This document shows positions 25,380 to 33,670 of a DNA stretch of 64,000 bases, piece by piece (position 1 is the first letter of the stretch; every line of letters begins with the position of its first letter). The notes beneath the pieces were generated by a model. The model saw nothing but the letters and a program-made list of their open reading frames with translations, was not told the DNA's origin and ran no database searches. The DNA is from Micromonospora sp. WMMA1947. Its GTDB lineage: Bacteria; Actinomycetota; Actinomycetes; Mycobacteriales; Micromonosporaceae. A program made the translations under genes and the position numbers. The stretch is from assembly GCF_027497355.1 (NCBI RefSeq), contig NZ_CP114909.1:4173001-4237000 (forward strand). Direction: 5' to 3'.

Positions 25380-25903
25380 CGGCAAGCGTGGTGGCGGAGG
25401 CGACCGAGGTGACGCGCGTCATCCCGCACCGCTTTCCCGTCCTGCTGGTCGACCAGGTTACCGAGATGGTGGTGGGACGCACCCTCTCGGCACGCAAGGC
25501 CGTGAGCGCCAACGAGCCCTGCTACCGCCACTTCGGGCCGGACCAGCCCGCCAGCGAGCTGGACTATCCGTCGATGCTGCTGGTCGAGTCCTGGGGCCAG
25601 GCGGCCGTGTTGCTCGCGGCCTGGGACCACCCGACGTCGGACGTGCGGTCCGGACGGATCGATCTGGCCGGCGCCATCGAACGGGTGCGGTTCCTGCGCC
25701 CAGTGCGGCCGGGCAGCGTACTGGAGCACCGGGTGCGGATGGTCCGTGCCGTCGGCGACACGGCGATCCTGGCCGGCGAAACCCTGGTCGACGGCGAGAC
25801 GGTGCTGGAGATCGGCCACTTCGTCGTGGCGCTGCGGCCGGTGGCCGAGCTGACCCCCGCCGTCGTGGCGTCACCCAGGACCGATGAGGGGACGCCGACA
25901 TGA
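25376..25903 (+). CDS. Hotdog-fold dehydratase-like protein (FabZ type), subunit 2
   Basis: 175 residues. The N-terminal [17 protein letters not shown] is the FabZ opening motif (PHRxPxLLVD). The central helix [20 protein letters not shown] has the Glu expected in FabZ, but the usual GHFPGxPxMPG segment is altered ([16 protein letters not shown]), so the catalytic His context differs. The first subunit keeps the canonical His motif and this one the Glu helix, which suggests the two complement each other. Confidence 0.78.
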   Translation: MTASVVAEATEVTRVIPHRFPVLLVDQVTEMVVGRTLSARKAVSANEPCYRHFGPDQPASELDYPSMLLVESWGQAAVLLAAWDHPTSDVRSGRIDLAGAIERVRFLRPVRPGSVLEHRVRMVRAVGDTAILAGETLVDGETVLEIGHFVVALRPVAELTPAVVASPRTDEGTPT

Positions 25904-26646
25904 CCACGCAGGAACGCCCCGTCGCGCTGGTCAGCGGGGGGTCGCGGGGCATCGGGAGCGCGGTAGTGCGCCGGCTGGCGGCCGACGGGTTCGACGTCGC
26001 CTTCTGCTACCGGCGGCGGCGCGAGACCGCCGAGGAACTGGCCAAGGCAGCCGAGGAGGGCGGGGCGCGGATCTTCAGGGCGCAGGTCGACGTGGCCGAC
26101 GGCGACGCGGTGCGCGAGTTCGTGGCGGGTGCGGAGAACGAGTTGGGGCCCCTGGCGGCGGTGGTCACCTCCGCCGGCATCGTTCGGGACCGGCCGCTGG
26201 TCATGATGTCCGACGAGGAGTGGCGGGAGGTTCGCCAGGTCAATCTCGACGGCACCTACCATGTCTGCCGCGCGGCCATCTTCTCGATGATGAAGCGGCG
26301 CAGTGGCCGGATCGTCACGCTGTCCTCGGTCGCCGGCGTCTACGGCAATGCCACGCAGGCGAACTACGCCGCGTCCAAGGCAGGGATCATCGGCTTCACC
26401 CGTTCGATCGCCAAGGAGGTGGGGCGGTACGGCATCCGGGCGAACGTGGTGGCGCCGGGGTTCATTGAGACCGACATGACCACGGACCTGCCGGAGAAGG
26501 TGCGTTCGGAGATGCGGGGACAAATCCCTCTAGGCCGTTTCGGCCAGCCGGAGGACGTCGCCGACCTTGTCTCCTTCCTCGTCTCCGACCAGGCCCGCTA
26601 CATCACCGGCCAGGTGTTCCAGGTCGATGGTGGAATCACCGTCTGA
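25900..26646 (+). CDS. FabG-type 3-ketoacyl-ACP reductase (KR)
   Basis: 248 residues, a canonical SDR ketoreductase. NADPH motif [15 protein letters not shown], substrate-side [12 protein letters not shown], catalytic Ser in [11 protein letters not shown], Tyr-x3-Lys in [12 protein letters not shown], and C-terminal [15 protein letters not shown]. It reduces beta-keto groups on ACP-bound chains to hydroxyls before dehydration. ATG overlaps the stop of the second dehydratase (ATGA), making KR and DH genes one translation unit. Confidence 0.92.
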   Translation: MTTQERPVALVSGGSRGIGSAVVRRLAADGFDVAFCYRRRRETAEELAKAAEEGGARIFRAQVDVADGDAVREFVAGAENELGPLAAVVTSAGIVRDRPLVMMSDEEWREVRQVNLDGTYHVCRAAIFSMMKRRSGRIVTLSSVAGVYGNATQANYAASKAGIIGFTRSIAKEVGRYGIRANVVAPGFIETDMTTDLPEKVRSEMRGQIPLGRFGQPEDVADLVSFLVSDQARYITGQVFQVDGGITV

Positions 26647-26673
26647 CCGGCTTATCCTCGAATGGAGGGGACT

Positions 26674-27399
26674 ATGCCGCAGCAACCGGGTACCCGCCCG
26701 CGCCAGGCGACGTTCTTCTTCTCGTTCCGCAGTCCGTACTCATGGCTGACCTATCTCGACCTGCGCGACCGGTACGCCGACGTCGCCGACGCGGTGCATT
26801 GGTTGCCGTTCTGGGAGCCGGACGAGTGGACGACCCGCCTCATAGCGGATCAGGGCGGGCGGTTCGACTACTCGCCGATGTCGCGGGCCAAGCACCTCTA
26901 CATCCTGCGCGACATCCGACGGCTCAGCCGGGAGCGGGACCTGGAGATGACGTGGCCGGTGGACCGCGATCCGCACTGGGAGGTTTCCCACCTGCCGTTC
27001 TTCGCGGCGGAACGGCAGGGTGTCGCCCGCCGTTATGTCGACCGCGTGTACCAGGCTCGCTGGCAGGAGGGGCGGGACATCTCCGACCCCGCCACCATCG
27101 TCGCCATTGGTGACGAGATCGGGCTTCCGGGCACCGCCGACGTCGTCGACGATCCGGTGGTTCGCAAGGAGGGCGCGGCGGCGCTGGCGGCGGCCGGCCG
27201 GGTCGGCGCCTTCGGGGTGCCGTTCTTCGTGGTCGACCGCGATGCCTTCTGGGGCCTGGACCGGCTGCCCCTAGCCGTCGCGGCTCTCCGCGGGTCGGTT
27301 CCGCGGCCGGCGGACGACCAGGTCCCCGACGAGGCGACGGTGGGGATGGCCAGCGGTGTCGCGTCCACCGACGGCGGCCACGCGGGAGGGTGCGGCTGA
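26674..27399 (+). CDS. DsbA-superfamily / 2-hydroxychromene-2-carboxylate isomerase-like protein
   Basis: 241 residues from ATG 26674, preceded by GGAGGGG; an ATG at 26662 lacks such a site. A thioredoxin-fold protein whose active-site loop reads FFSFRSPYSWLTY, so the CxxC of DsbA is replaced by a Ser-Pro motif as in HCCA isomerase/kappa GST proteins. The C-terminal GAFGVPFFVVDRDAFWGLDRL is a strong signature of that family. These enzymes isomerise double bonds with glutathione or alone. In a polyene-making cluster a cis/trans isomerase role is plausible. It is the last gene of the operon. Confidence 0.8.
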   Translation: MPQQPGTRPRQATFFFSFRSPYSWLTYLDLRDRYADVADAVHWLPFWEPDEWTTRLIADQGGRFDYSPMSRAKHLYILRDIRRLSRERDLEMTWPVDRDPHWEVSHLPFFAAERQGVARRYVDRVYQARWQEGRDISDPATIVAIGDEIGLPGTADVVDDPVVRKEGAAALAAAGRVGAFGVPFFVVDRDAFWGLDRLPLAVAALRGSVPRPADDQVPDEATVGMASGVASTDGGHAGGCG

Positions 27400-28183
27400 C
27401 CTCGGCGGCTCTGGGACGTCAGGCGCGGACGATGCTCGTGCCGTCGACCTCGATGGGGATCTCCGTCAGGCCGTGGTGTCGGGGCCGACAGCCGGACTTG
27501 TCCCGGCGCGAGCGGCCGCGCGCGCAGTCCGAGGGCTGAGGCAGGTCCGCCCATACCTCGTCCGGCCCACGCCGAGGCACAGGTGTACTGCGGCGCTCCG
27601 CCATCGGGGCTTTCCAGCGCGGTCAACGCTTCCAGCGTTGCCGTAGCGGAGCGATGAGCATCGGGGTGCGGCACGAGCGTCTCAGTGACCCCGTCAGCCA
27701 AACAATCGTAGATCTCGCCGTAGTCGACCGTCGATCCTGGACCGCTGGTCCCAACAGGATGACAGGGACGGTTCGACGTCGGCATCGGTGCCGGGAAGCG
27801 CGTGCTCGGCAGCTTCCCGGCCCCACCGGGCCGCTCAACTGCCACGCAGCAGATCGTCCCTTGTTGAGCATCCGTCCCATTGCCGCGGCCGGATTCAAGA
27901 ACAGCGGACGATCAGCCGCACGGACAGGGCCGCCGTCCAGCCCGTACAAGTCCGTACAGGTCGCCGTACGGGCTGGACAGAGGGAAAGCCCGACGTGCTG
28001 CTACACAAGCAGCGGATTTAACCGGGCTTCGTTTCGCGGGACCTGGGTCGCCGGCCCGGAACCGACCGGGCATGATTTTCTACACACCGAACCCGCCGGG
28101 CGCTTCGTCCCGTGCGGGAAGCTGTACGATACCCAGCTCATCTGGCCTGACGAAGGCTTGACTGCGCCCGCTTAGGAGACCCC
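27400..28183. other. 784-bp gap without a convincing gene
   Basis: Between the isomerase-like gene and the truncated zinc-ribbon gene I see no frame with recognisable domains. A leftward frame around 27640-27750 (segment VDYGEIYDCLADGVTETLV) could be a decayed coding remnant. The region also has one strong hairpin at 27935-27978. Base composition is somewhat less GC-biased than in the operon. Confidence 0.5.
27935..27978. repeat. 13-bp perfect inverted repeat
   Basis: GTCCAGCCCGTAC (27935-27947) pairs exactly with 27966-27978 across an 18-nt loop that itself contains another CCGTAC. It could be a terminator for upstream transcription or a binding site. No T-tract follows. Confidence 0.5.
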
Positions 28184-28366
28184 TTGCACTGCACGAAATG
28201 CGGGATCGAACTCGAACATCCCGGCCAAGGCCACATGTGCCGGTCCCCGACGCCGCCGCCCGCGCCAGAGACGGCAAGTTGGGACGTCGCGGCCTGGTTC
28301 GTCGTCGGGTTCGCCCTCCTTAATGTGCTAGGCCGTGTCTTCAAAGGTTCACAACCATTGGAGTAG
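28184..28366 (+). pseudogene. Zinc-ribbon membrane protein gene interrupted by IS5
   Basis: A TTG start at 28184 with GGAG ahead opens MHCTKCGIELEHPGQGHMC, a Cys-x2-Cys zinc-ribbon start, followed by a Pro-rich linker and the hydrophobic stretch AAWFVVGFALLNVL. Native sequence ends at the IS5 boundary (28331) after about 49 residues, and the frame then runs 12 codons into the element. The sequence beyond the element belongs to the opposite-strand WYL gene, so the missing part is not there. The product would be a fragment with at most one membrane segment. Confidence 0.55.
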
Positions 28367-28861
28367 GGCGGCGATGGTGACGGTGGCCTGGTACGAGGTC
28401 GCGGTCTTGTCGTATCGGGTGGCGACGCTGCGGCACTGCTTGAGCCGGTTGAAGCAGCGTTCGACGACGTTGCGCCGCTTGTAGAGCTGCTTGTCGAAGG
28501 CCGGTGGCCGGCCGCCGCGGTTGCCTCGTCGGCGGCGGTTGGCCTGCTGGTCGGCGCGCTCAGGGATGGTGTGCCCGATGCCGCGCCGGCGCAGGGCCGC
28601 CCGGATGGCCTTGGAGCTGTAGCCCTTGTCGGCAATGACGTGGTCCGGGCGGACCCGGGGCCGGCCGGGACCTGGTCGCTCGACACGGATGGCGGCCATG
28701 ACGTGGATGAAGCGGGTGCAGTCGTTGACGTTGCCGCCGGAGAGCACGAAGGCCAGGGTCCGCCCGAGGCCGTCGCAGGCGAGGTGAATCTTGGTGGTCA
28801 GTCCACCTCGACTTCGACCGAGGGCGTGATCTTGTGGTTCGTCCGATTCTCCGCGCCCCCT
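28349..28861 (-). CDS. IS5-family transposase, second frame (copy B)
   Basis: The translation is the same as the second frame of copy A, with catalytic Asp in VIADKGYSSKAIR and Glu in RRNVVERCFNRLKQCR. It is presumably reached by -1 frameshifting from the first frame. Confidence 0.85.
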   Translation of the reverse strand, partial: RGRGESDEPQDHALGRSRGGLTTKIHLACDGLGRTLAFVLSGGNVNDCTRFIHVMAAIRVERPGPGRPRVRPDHVIADKGYSSKAIRAALRRRGIGHTIPERADQQANRRRRGNRGGRPPAFDKQLYKRRNVVERCFNRLKQCRSVATRYDKTATSYQATVTIAALLQWL

Positions 28862-29199
28862 TTAGCGCCGGCGGCATGCTGGTGGGCTCGCACGATGGTC
28901 GAGTCGACCGACACCAGCCAGTCGATGTCCCCGGCGGCGTCCGCGTCGGCCTGGATCCCGGCGAGCATCCGCTCGAACGTGCCATCGAGCGCCCACCTGC
29001 GGAAACGCGTATAGATCGACTGCCACGACCCGTACCGGGCCGGCACATCACGCCACGCCGCCCCGGCCCGGATCTTCCACACGATCCCGTTGAGCACCCG
29101 CCGGTCATCGACCCGCGGCCGACCACCCGTCACCGCCGACGGCAGATACCTCGACAGGGCTTCCCACTCGACGTCAGACAACTCGTAGCGACGACCCAC
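28798..29199 (-). CDS. IS5-family transposase, first frame (copy B)
   Basis: 133 residues with the same translation as the first frame of copy A: N-terminal DUF4096-like domain and the first catalytic Asp in VSVDSTIVRAHQH. The A3G5 slip site is conserved. Confidence 0.88.
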   Translation of the reverse strand: MGRRYELSDVEWEALSRYLPSAVTGGRPRVDDRRVLNGIVWKIRAGAAWRDVPARYGSWQSIYTRFRRWALDGTFERMLAGIQADADAAGDIDWLVSVDSTIVRAHQHAAGAKGGAENRTNHKITPSVEVEVD

Positions 29200-29240
29200 G
29201 CGCTACATCATCCGACACCAAGATCCTTTGAAGACACCGC

Positions 29241-30218
29241 CTAGGTGTCCTGCGGACGCGGTTCGGTGGTGGCGCGGTGGTAGCGGCCGGCGAGCGTACG
29301 CACGAGTTCGACGAGTTCCGCGGGTTCCGTCACGGTGAAGTCGACGCCGAGCAGGCCGAGGTGGACGGCGAGCGCCTCGATGCTGTCCGCGCCGGTGTCC
29401 AGCAGACAGTGGGTGTCGTCGACCGGAGTGATGGCGCCGATGGCGGCGTTGATTTGCTCGATGAGCTGTTCGGCCGGTGCGTGTACGACGACTTGGGCCC
29501 GGTACCGCCATGCGGCCGACGACACGCCCCGGCGTACCTGGTCGACGGCTTCCTCGGGGAGATCGCGGGGGATGAATCGGGGGCCCGTCGGGGTACGTGG
29601 GTGGAGCCGGTCCACCCGGAACGTTCGCCAGTCGGCCCGCTCGACGTCGAACCCGACGAGATACCACCGTCGTCCCCAGTTGACCAGCCGGTACGGTTCC
29701 ACCTCGCGCCGGCTCTCGGAGCCGTCGTGGCTTCGGTAGCCGAATCGCAGGCGCTCGTGGTCCCGGCAGGCTGCGGCGAGGACACTCAGCCTGTCCGCGT
29801 CCACCCGCGGGCCAAGGTCGTCCCGCGGCACCACGACGGCGTACCGCTTGAGGGCGTCAACGCGACGCTGGAGTCGCGTCGGTAGCACCTGCTCCAGCTT
29901 GGCCAGCGCGCGCAACGAGGTCTCCTCGACCCCGGTGATCGTGCCCCCGGCGGCAGTGCGCAGCCCGATCGCCACCGCGACCGCTTCCTCGTCGTCGAGC
30001 AGCAGCGGCGGCAGCTTGGCCCCGGCGCCGAGTCGGTAGCCGCCCACCGCGCCCCGGCTGCCGTGCACCGGATAGCCGAGGTTCCGCAGGCGGTCCACGT
30101 CGTTGCGAACGGTCCGGGTGCTGACCGACAGCCGTTCGGCCAGTTCGGCGCCGGTCCACTCGCGGGGTGTCTGGAGTAGCGAGAGCAGGCGCAGCAGCCG
30201 CGCCGCGGTTTCCAACAT
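29241..30218 (-). CDS. WYL-domain (YafY-type) transcriptional regulator
   Basis: 325 residues. An N-terminal winged helix (AELAERLSVSTRTVRNDVDRL) is followed by the GSRGAVGGYRLG wing. The central WYL domain includes EPYRLVNWGRRWYLVGFDVE and RTFRVDRLHPRTPTG. A C-terminal WCX-like extension follows. Such regulators sense small ligands or nucleic acids. It is divergent from an epoxide hydrolase gene, which is the likely target. Its TAG stop (29241-29243) overlaps the CTAG target site of IS5 copy B. Confidence 0.88.
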   Translation of the reverse strand: MLETAARLLRLLSLLQTPREWTGAELAERLSVSTRTVRNDVDRLRNLGYPVHGSRGAVGGYRLGAGAKLPPLLLDDEEAVAVAIGLRTAAGGTITGVEETSLRALAKLEQVLPTRLQRRVDALKRYAVVVPRDDLGPRVDADRLSVLAAACRDHERLRFGYRSHDGSESRREVEPYRLVNWGRRWYLVGFDVERADWRTFRVDRLHPRTPTGPRFIPRDLPEEAVDQVRRGVSSAAWRYRAQVVVHAPAEQLIEQINAAIGAITPVDDTHCLLDTGADSIEALAVHLGLLGVDFTVTEPAELVELVRTLAGRYHRATTEPRPQDT

Positions 30219-30239
30219 TCTTCGCAGTATGCCAGTTTA

Positions 30240-30260
30240 TTAGGAACGAACCTTGCCTAA
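30240..30260. promoter_or_regulatory. Inverted repeat in the WYL/epoxide hydrolase divergent promoter
   Basis: TTAGG (30240-30244) and CCTAA (30256-30260) are separated by 11 bp within the 57-bp gap between two divergent genes. It is the only obvious symmetry there and may be the WYL operator. Confidence 0.35.
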
Positions 30261-30275
30261 TCTCCTCCTACGCTG

Positions 30276-31466
30276 ATGACCATGACGAACGACAGCACGA
30301 TCGCACCGTTCCGGATCGACATCCCCCAGGCCGAGCTCGACGATCTCCAGCAGCGGCTGGCCCACACTCGGTGGGCGGAGGAACTGCCCGCGGACGAGTC
30401 GGCGCCGGCTGGTCCGGTGCCGCCCGGTTGGGAGTACGGCGTCCCGGTGGGCTACGTGAGGCAGCTGGTCGAGCGGTGGCGCACCGGGTACGACTGGCGG
30501 GCCTGGGAGGCGAGGCTGAACGCGTACCCGCAGTTCACCACCGAGATCGACGGCCAGAACATCCACTTCCTGCACGTGCGGTCGCCGGAGCCGGACGCGA
30601 CGCCGCTGATACTGACCCACGGTTGGCCGACCTCGGTGGTCGAGTGGCTGGATGTGATCGGCCCGCTCACCGAGCCACGAACGCACGGCGGCGACCCAGC
30701 GGACGCGTTCCACCTGGTCATCCCGTCGGTGCCGGGTTTCGGCTTCTCCGGGCCGACCCGGGAGCGCGGCTGGGACCGGTACCGGGTGGCCCGGGCCTGG
30801 GCCGAGCTGATGCAGCGGCTCGGCTACGACCGGTACGGCGCGGCCGGCAACGACGGCGGATCGCTGATCTCGCCCGAGGTGGGCCGGGTCGACCCCGAGC
30901 ACGTCTGCGGCGTGCACGTGACACAGGTCTTCTCGTTCCCGTCGGGCGACCCCGCCGAACTGGCCGGCCTCTCCGAGGAGGAGCGCGGCAAGCTCGCGTT
31001 CGCCGAGTGGTTCACCCAGAACCGGGGCGCGTACGACAAGCTCCAGTCCACCGAGCCGCAGAATCTGGCGCACGCCCTGGCCGACTCCCCGGCCGGCCTG
31101 CTGGGCTGGCACGCGCAGCTGCTCGGCGCTTCGCTCGACCCGGACTACGTACTCACCAACGTGATGATCTACTGGCTGACCAACACAGCCGCCTCAGCCG
31201 CCCGGTTCTACTACGAGGACGCGGCGGCGGCCCCCGTACAGCAGAAGTCGAACGGCCGGGGCACCACCGTGCCGAAACCGACCACCGTGCCCCTCGGCCT
31301 GGCCAACTTCGCCTGGGACTACCAGTCGATCCGGACGTTCGCCGATCGCGACCACGAAAACATCGTCTCCTGGAACGTCTACGACCGGGGCAGCCACTTC
31401 GCCGCCCACGACGCGCCCGATCTGCTCGTCCACGACATCCAGCAGTTCTTCCGCAAGGTTCGCTGA
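30276..31466 (+). CDS. Epoxide hydrolase (EHN-type alpha/beta hydrolase)
   Basis: 396 residues. The N-terminal EHN region ([22 protein letters not shown]) precedes an alpha/beta hydrolase with oxyanion motif [12 protein letters not shown] and nucleophile elbow [15 protein letters not shown], with the Asp nucleophile typical of epoxide hydrolases. The C-terminal [20 protein letters not shown] and [10 protein letters not shown] hold the catalytic His. It opens epoxides to diols. No clear ribosome-binding site precedes ATG 30276 or ATG 30282, so translation may be leaderless. Confidence 0.88.
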   Translation: MTMTNDSTIAPFRIDIPQAELDDLQQRLAHTRWAEELPADESAPAGPVPPGWEYGVPVGYVRQLVERWRTGYDWRAWEARLNAYPQFTTEIDGQNIHFLHVRSPEPDATPLILTHGWPTSVVEWLDVIGPLTEPRTHGGDPADAFHLVIPSVPGFGFSGPTRERGWDRYRVARAWAELMQRLGYDRYGAAGNDGGSLISPEVGRVDPEHVCGVHVTQVFSFPSGDPAELAGLSEEERGKLAFAEWFTQNRGAYDKLQSTEPQNLAHALADSPAGLLGWHAQLLGASLDPDYVLTNVMIYWLTNTAASAARFYYEDAAAAPVQQKSNGRGTTVPKPTTVPLGLANFAWDYQSIRTFADRDHENIVSWNVYDRGSHFAAHDAPDLLVHDIQQFFRKVR

Positions 31467-31528
31467 TCCGCCGCCGGTTGTAGGCGGACCCCATCAGACC
31501 CCCAGTCTTCACACGAAGGGAAACCCTC

Positions 31529-32371
31529 ATGTATCTCGTCATTGGTGCCACGGCTCAGTTCGGACGTCAGGCAGTAGAAGAGCTGGTCGCCGCGGGTGCG
31601 CCGGTACGGGCGCTGACCCGTACCCCGGAACAGGCCAGGCTCCCGGCGGAAGTCGACGTCGTCCAGGGCGATCTGACCAAGCCCGAGACGCTGCCGGCGG
31701 CGCTGGCCGGCGTCGAAGCCGCCTTCCTGGTTCTGCAGTACGGGATGGATGTCGCTCCGCTACTGGCGGCCGCGGGGCGGGCCGGGGTGCGGCGGCTGGT
31801 GTTCCTGTCCTCGGGGGCGATCGTCCCGGGCGCCGAGCGGCAGCCCGACGTAATCGCCCAGTACCACCGCGACGTCGAGCAGGCCATCGAGGCATCTGGG
31901 ATCGAGTGGACGTTCCTGCGGCTACTCTTCCCCGCCATCAACTCGTTGACGTTCGCGATGCAGCTCCAGGGCGGTGACGTCATTCGCGCGCCGTACGCCG
32001 AAGCCGCGTTCAGCGCCGCGCACGAGAGGGACGTCGCCGAGGTGGCCGCGCGGATCCTGACCGGCGGCGGGCAGGCGGGGCGGGCCTACGACCTGACCGG
32101 CCCCGAGTCGCTGACCCAGGCGCAGCAGGTCCGCATCCTCGGCGAGACGTTGGGGCGCCCGCTCACCGCCGAGGACCTCGACCCGGAGCCCGTGCTGGAG
32201 CAGATGAGCCAGTTCATGGACCCCGAGTTCCTGGCGGCGCTGTTCGGTCTCATGGCGCAGGCGGTCGGCAGGCCCGCGCCGGTCAACGACGTCATCGAGC
32301 AGATCACCGGGCACCCCGCGCGTACCTACGCTCGGTGGGCCGCGGATCACCGGGCCGACTTCGGCGGCTGA
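31529..32371 (+). CDS. NmrA-like NAD(P)-binding protein
   Basis: 280 residues of the atypical SDR/NmrA class: MYLVIGATAQFGRQAVEEL is the nucleotide-binding motif, VRALTRTPEQARL the NADP-contact strand, and RLVFLSSGAIVPG the central strand. These proteins act as redox sensors or quinone/flavin reductases. AAGGGAAA precedes ATG 31529. It follows the epoxide hydrolase on the same strand and may share its promoter. Confidence 0.82.
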   Translation: MYLVIGATAQFGRQAVEELVAAGAPVRALTRTPEQARLPAEVDVVQGDLTKPETLPAALAGVEAAFLVLQYGMDVAPLLAAAGRAGVRRLVFLSSGAIVPGAERQPDVIAQYHRDVEQAIEASGIEWTFLRLLFPAINSLTFAMQLQGGDVIRAPYAEAAFSAAHERDVAEVAARILTGGGQAGRAYDLTGPESLTQAQQVRILGETLGRPLTAEDLDPEPVLEQMSQFMDPEFLAALFGLMAQAVGRPAPVNDVIEQITGHPARTYARWAADHRADFGG

Positions 32372-32426
32372 TCGACGAGGCAGGGGCGGCATCCGCCGCC
32401 CTGCCATACGATGAAAGGACGGCACG

Positions 32427-33530
32427 GTGGCACAGGTGCTGCGGCGACGGGTGCTGGGGCGAGCCCTGCTGGCCCGTCAGATGCTGCTGGAACGGGCCGA
32501 CGCGACCGCCGAGGAGGCGGTCACCCGGCTGGTCGGCATGCAGGCGCAGGCGCCCTACTTCGGGCTCTGGAGCAGATTGCGGAAGTTCGGCACTGCCCAC
32601 CTGACGGACGCGCTGACCAAAGCGCCGCCTGGTGCGGGTCGCGCTGATGCGCAGCACCGTCCACCTGGTCACCACGGCGGACTACCGCTCGTTGCGGCCA
32701 TGGGCGCAGCCCGCGCTCGACCGTGAGCTGGACACCGCGTTCAAGACGATCCTGACCGGTCTGGACCGTGCGGCCGTGGCGGAGTCGGGCCGGGCACTGC
32801 TCGGCGCACGACACCTCACCCCCAAGGAACTCGTCGCGGCGCTGCACGAGCGGTGGCCCGATCGCGAGCCCCGGGCACTCGCCACCGTGGTGCGGAACCT
32901 GGTACCGCTGGTGCAGGTGCCGCCACGCGCCGTCTGGGGCGTCGGCGGCACCACCCGGTACGCGACGGCGGCCTGCTGGACCGGAGCCGAGCCCGCCTCC
33001 GCCGCCGACTCCGAACACATCGTGCTGCGCTACCTCGCCGCGTTCGGCCCGGCGTCGGTCGCCGACATGCAGACGTGGGCCGGCCGAACCCGGCTGCGGC
33101 CCGTCCTGGAGAGGCTGCGGCCACGGCTGGCGGTCTTCCGCGACGAGCACGGGGTGGAGCTGTTCGACCTCCCGGATGCGCCACGCCCCGACGCCGACGC
33201 CCGCGCGCCGGTTCGCTTCCTGCCCGAATACGACAACCTCCTGGCCTCCCATGCCGACCGCACCCGCGTGATCTCAGAGGAGGCCCGCAAACGGGTCATG
33301 ACGCGCAACGGGATGCGCGCCACCTTCCTCGTGGACGGGCAGGTGACGGGCGCCTGGAAGCTCCATCCAGGCACGGCGTCAGCGACTCTGGAGATCGACC
33401 CGTTCCGGCCGCTGACCGCCATCGAGCGCGCCGAGATCGAGGCCGAAGGCGCCCGGCTGCTGGAGTTCGCCGTGCCCGGCGCCGCCCACGACCTCCGCGA
33501 CGGCACGGGCGTAGTAGGTCGAGCAGGCAG
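32427..33530 (+). pseudogene. Frameshifted AlkZ-type winged-helix DNA-binding/glycosylase-like gene
   Basis: The first frame (from 32427) encodes MAQVLRRRVLGRALLARQML and VTRLVGMQAQAPYFGLWSRL, the start of the winged-helix family that includes the interstrand-crosslink glycosylase AlkZ. Homology then moves to the +1 frame: RLVRVALMRSTVHLVTTADY and onward to KLHPGTASATLEIDPFRPLT. Removing one A from the AAA at 32619-32621 joins the two frames as LTKRRLVRVALMRSTVHL, so a single inserted base explains the break. The 3' end is also unclear, because the frame runs on past 33530 into the antisense of the glucosidase gene. Either a real pseudogene or a sequencing error. Confidence 0.7.
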
Positions 33531-33670
33531 CCGCACGATGAGTCGCTCTTACCACTCGCGGGGCGCGCCACGGGCGCCGACAACCAGGGCAGCCCGGACG
33601 GCGGGATCGGCGTGGGCAACCGGCCGGGTGACCGCGCATGCCGTTGCCGCCACGAGCCGCGGGCGGCGCT

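Larger units (their letters stand above)
28332..29240 (-). mobile_element. IS5-family insertion sequence, copy B (inverted)
   Basis: A 909-bp element with the same ends and coding frames as copy A (8863-9771), in the opposite orientation. It is flanked by CTAG at 28328-28331 and 29241-29244. Copies A and B bracket about 18.5 kb holding the core PKS operon, a geometry that could act as a composite transposon or allow inversion of the segment by recombination. Confidence 0.92.

Noticed and set aside
27033..27845. Leftward 270-codon frame partly opposite the isomerase-like gene
   Set aside because: Its first part overlaps a strongly supported gene on the other strand and the rest has no domain pattern; mentioned only as possible decayed sequence.
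27654..28175. Rightward 173-codon frame before the zinc-ribbon fragment
   Set aside because: Low-complexity composition, no ribosome-binding site and no recognisable motif.
8863..29240. Describing the IS5 pair as a proven composite transposon
   Set aside because: Both copies have their own CTAG flanks, so independent insertions are equally possible; no duplication specific to the whole segment is seen.
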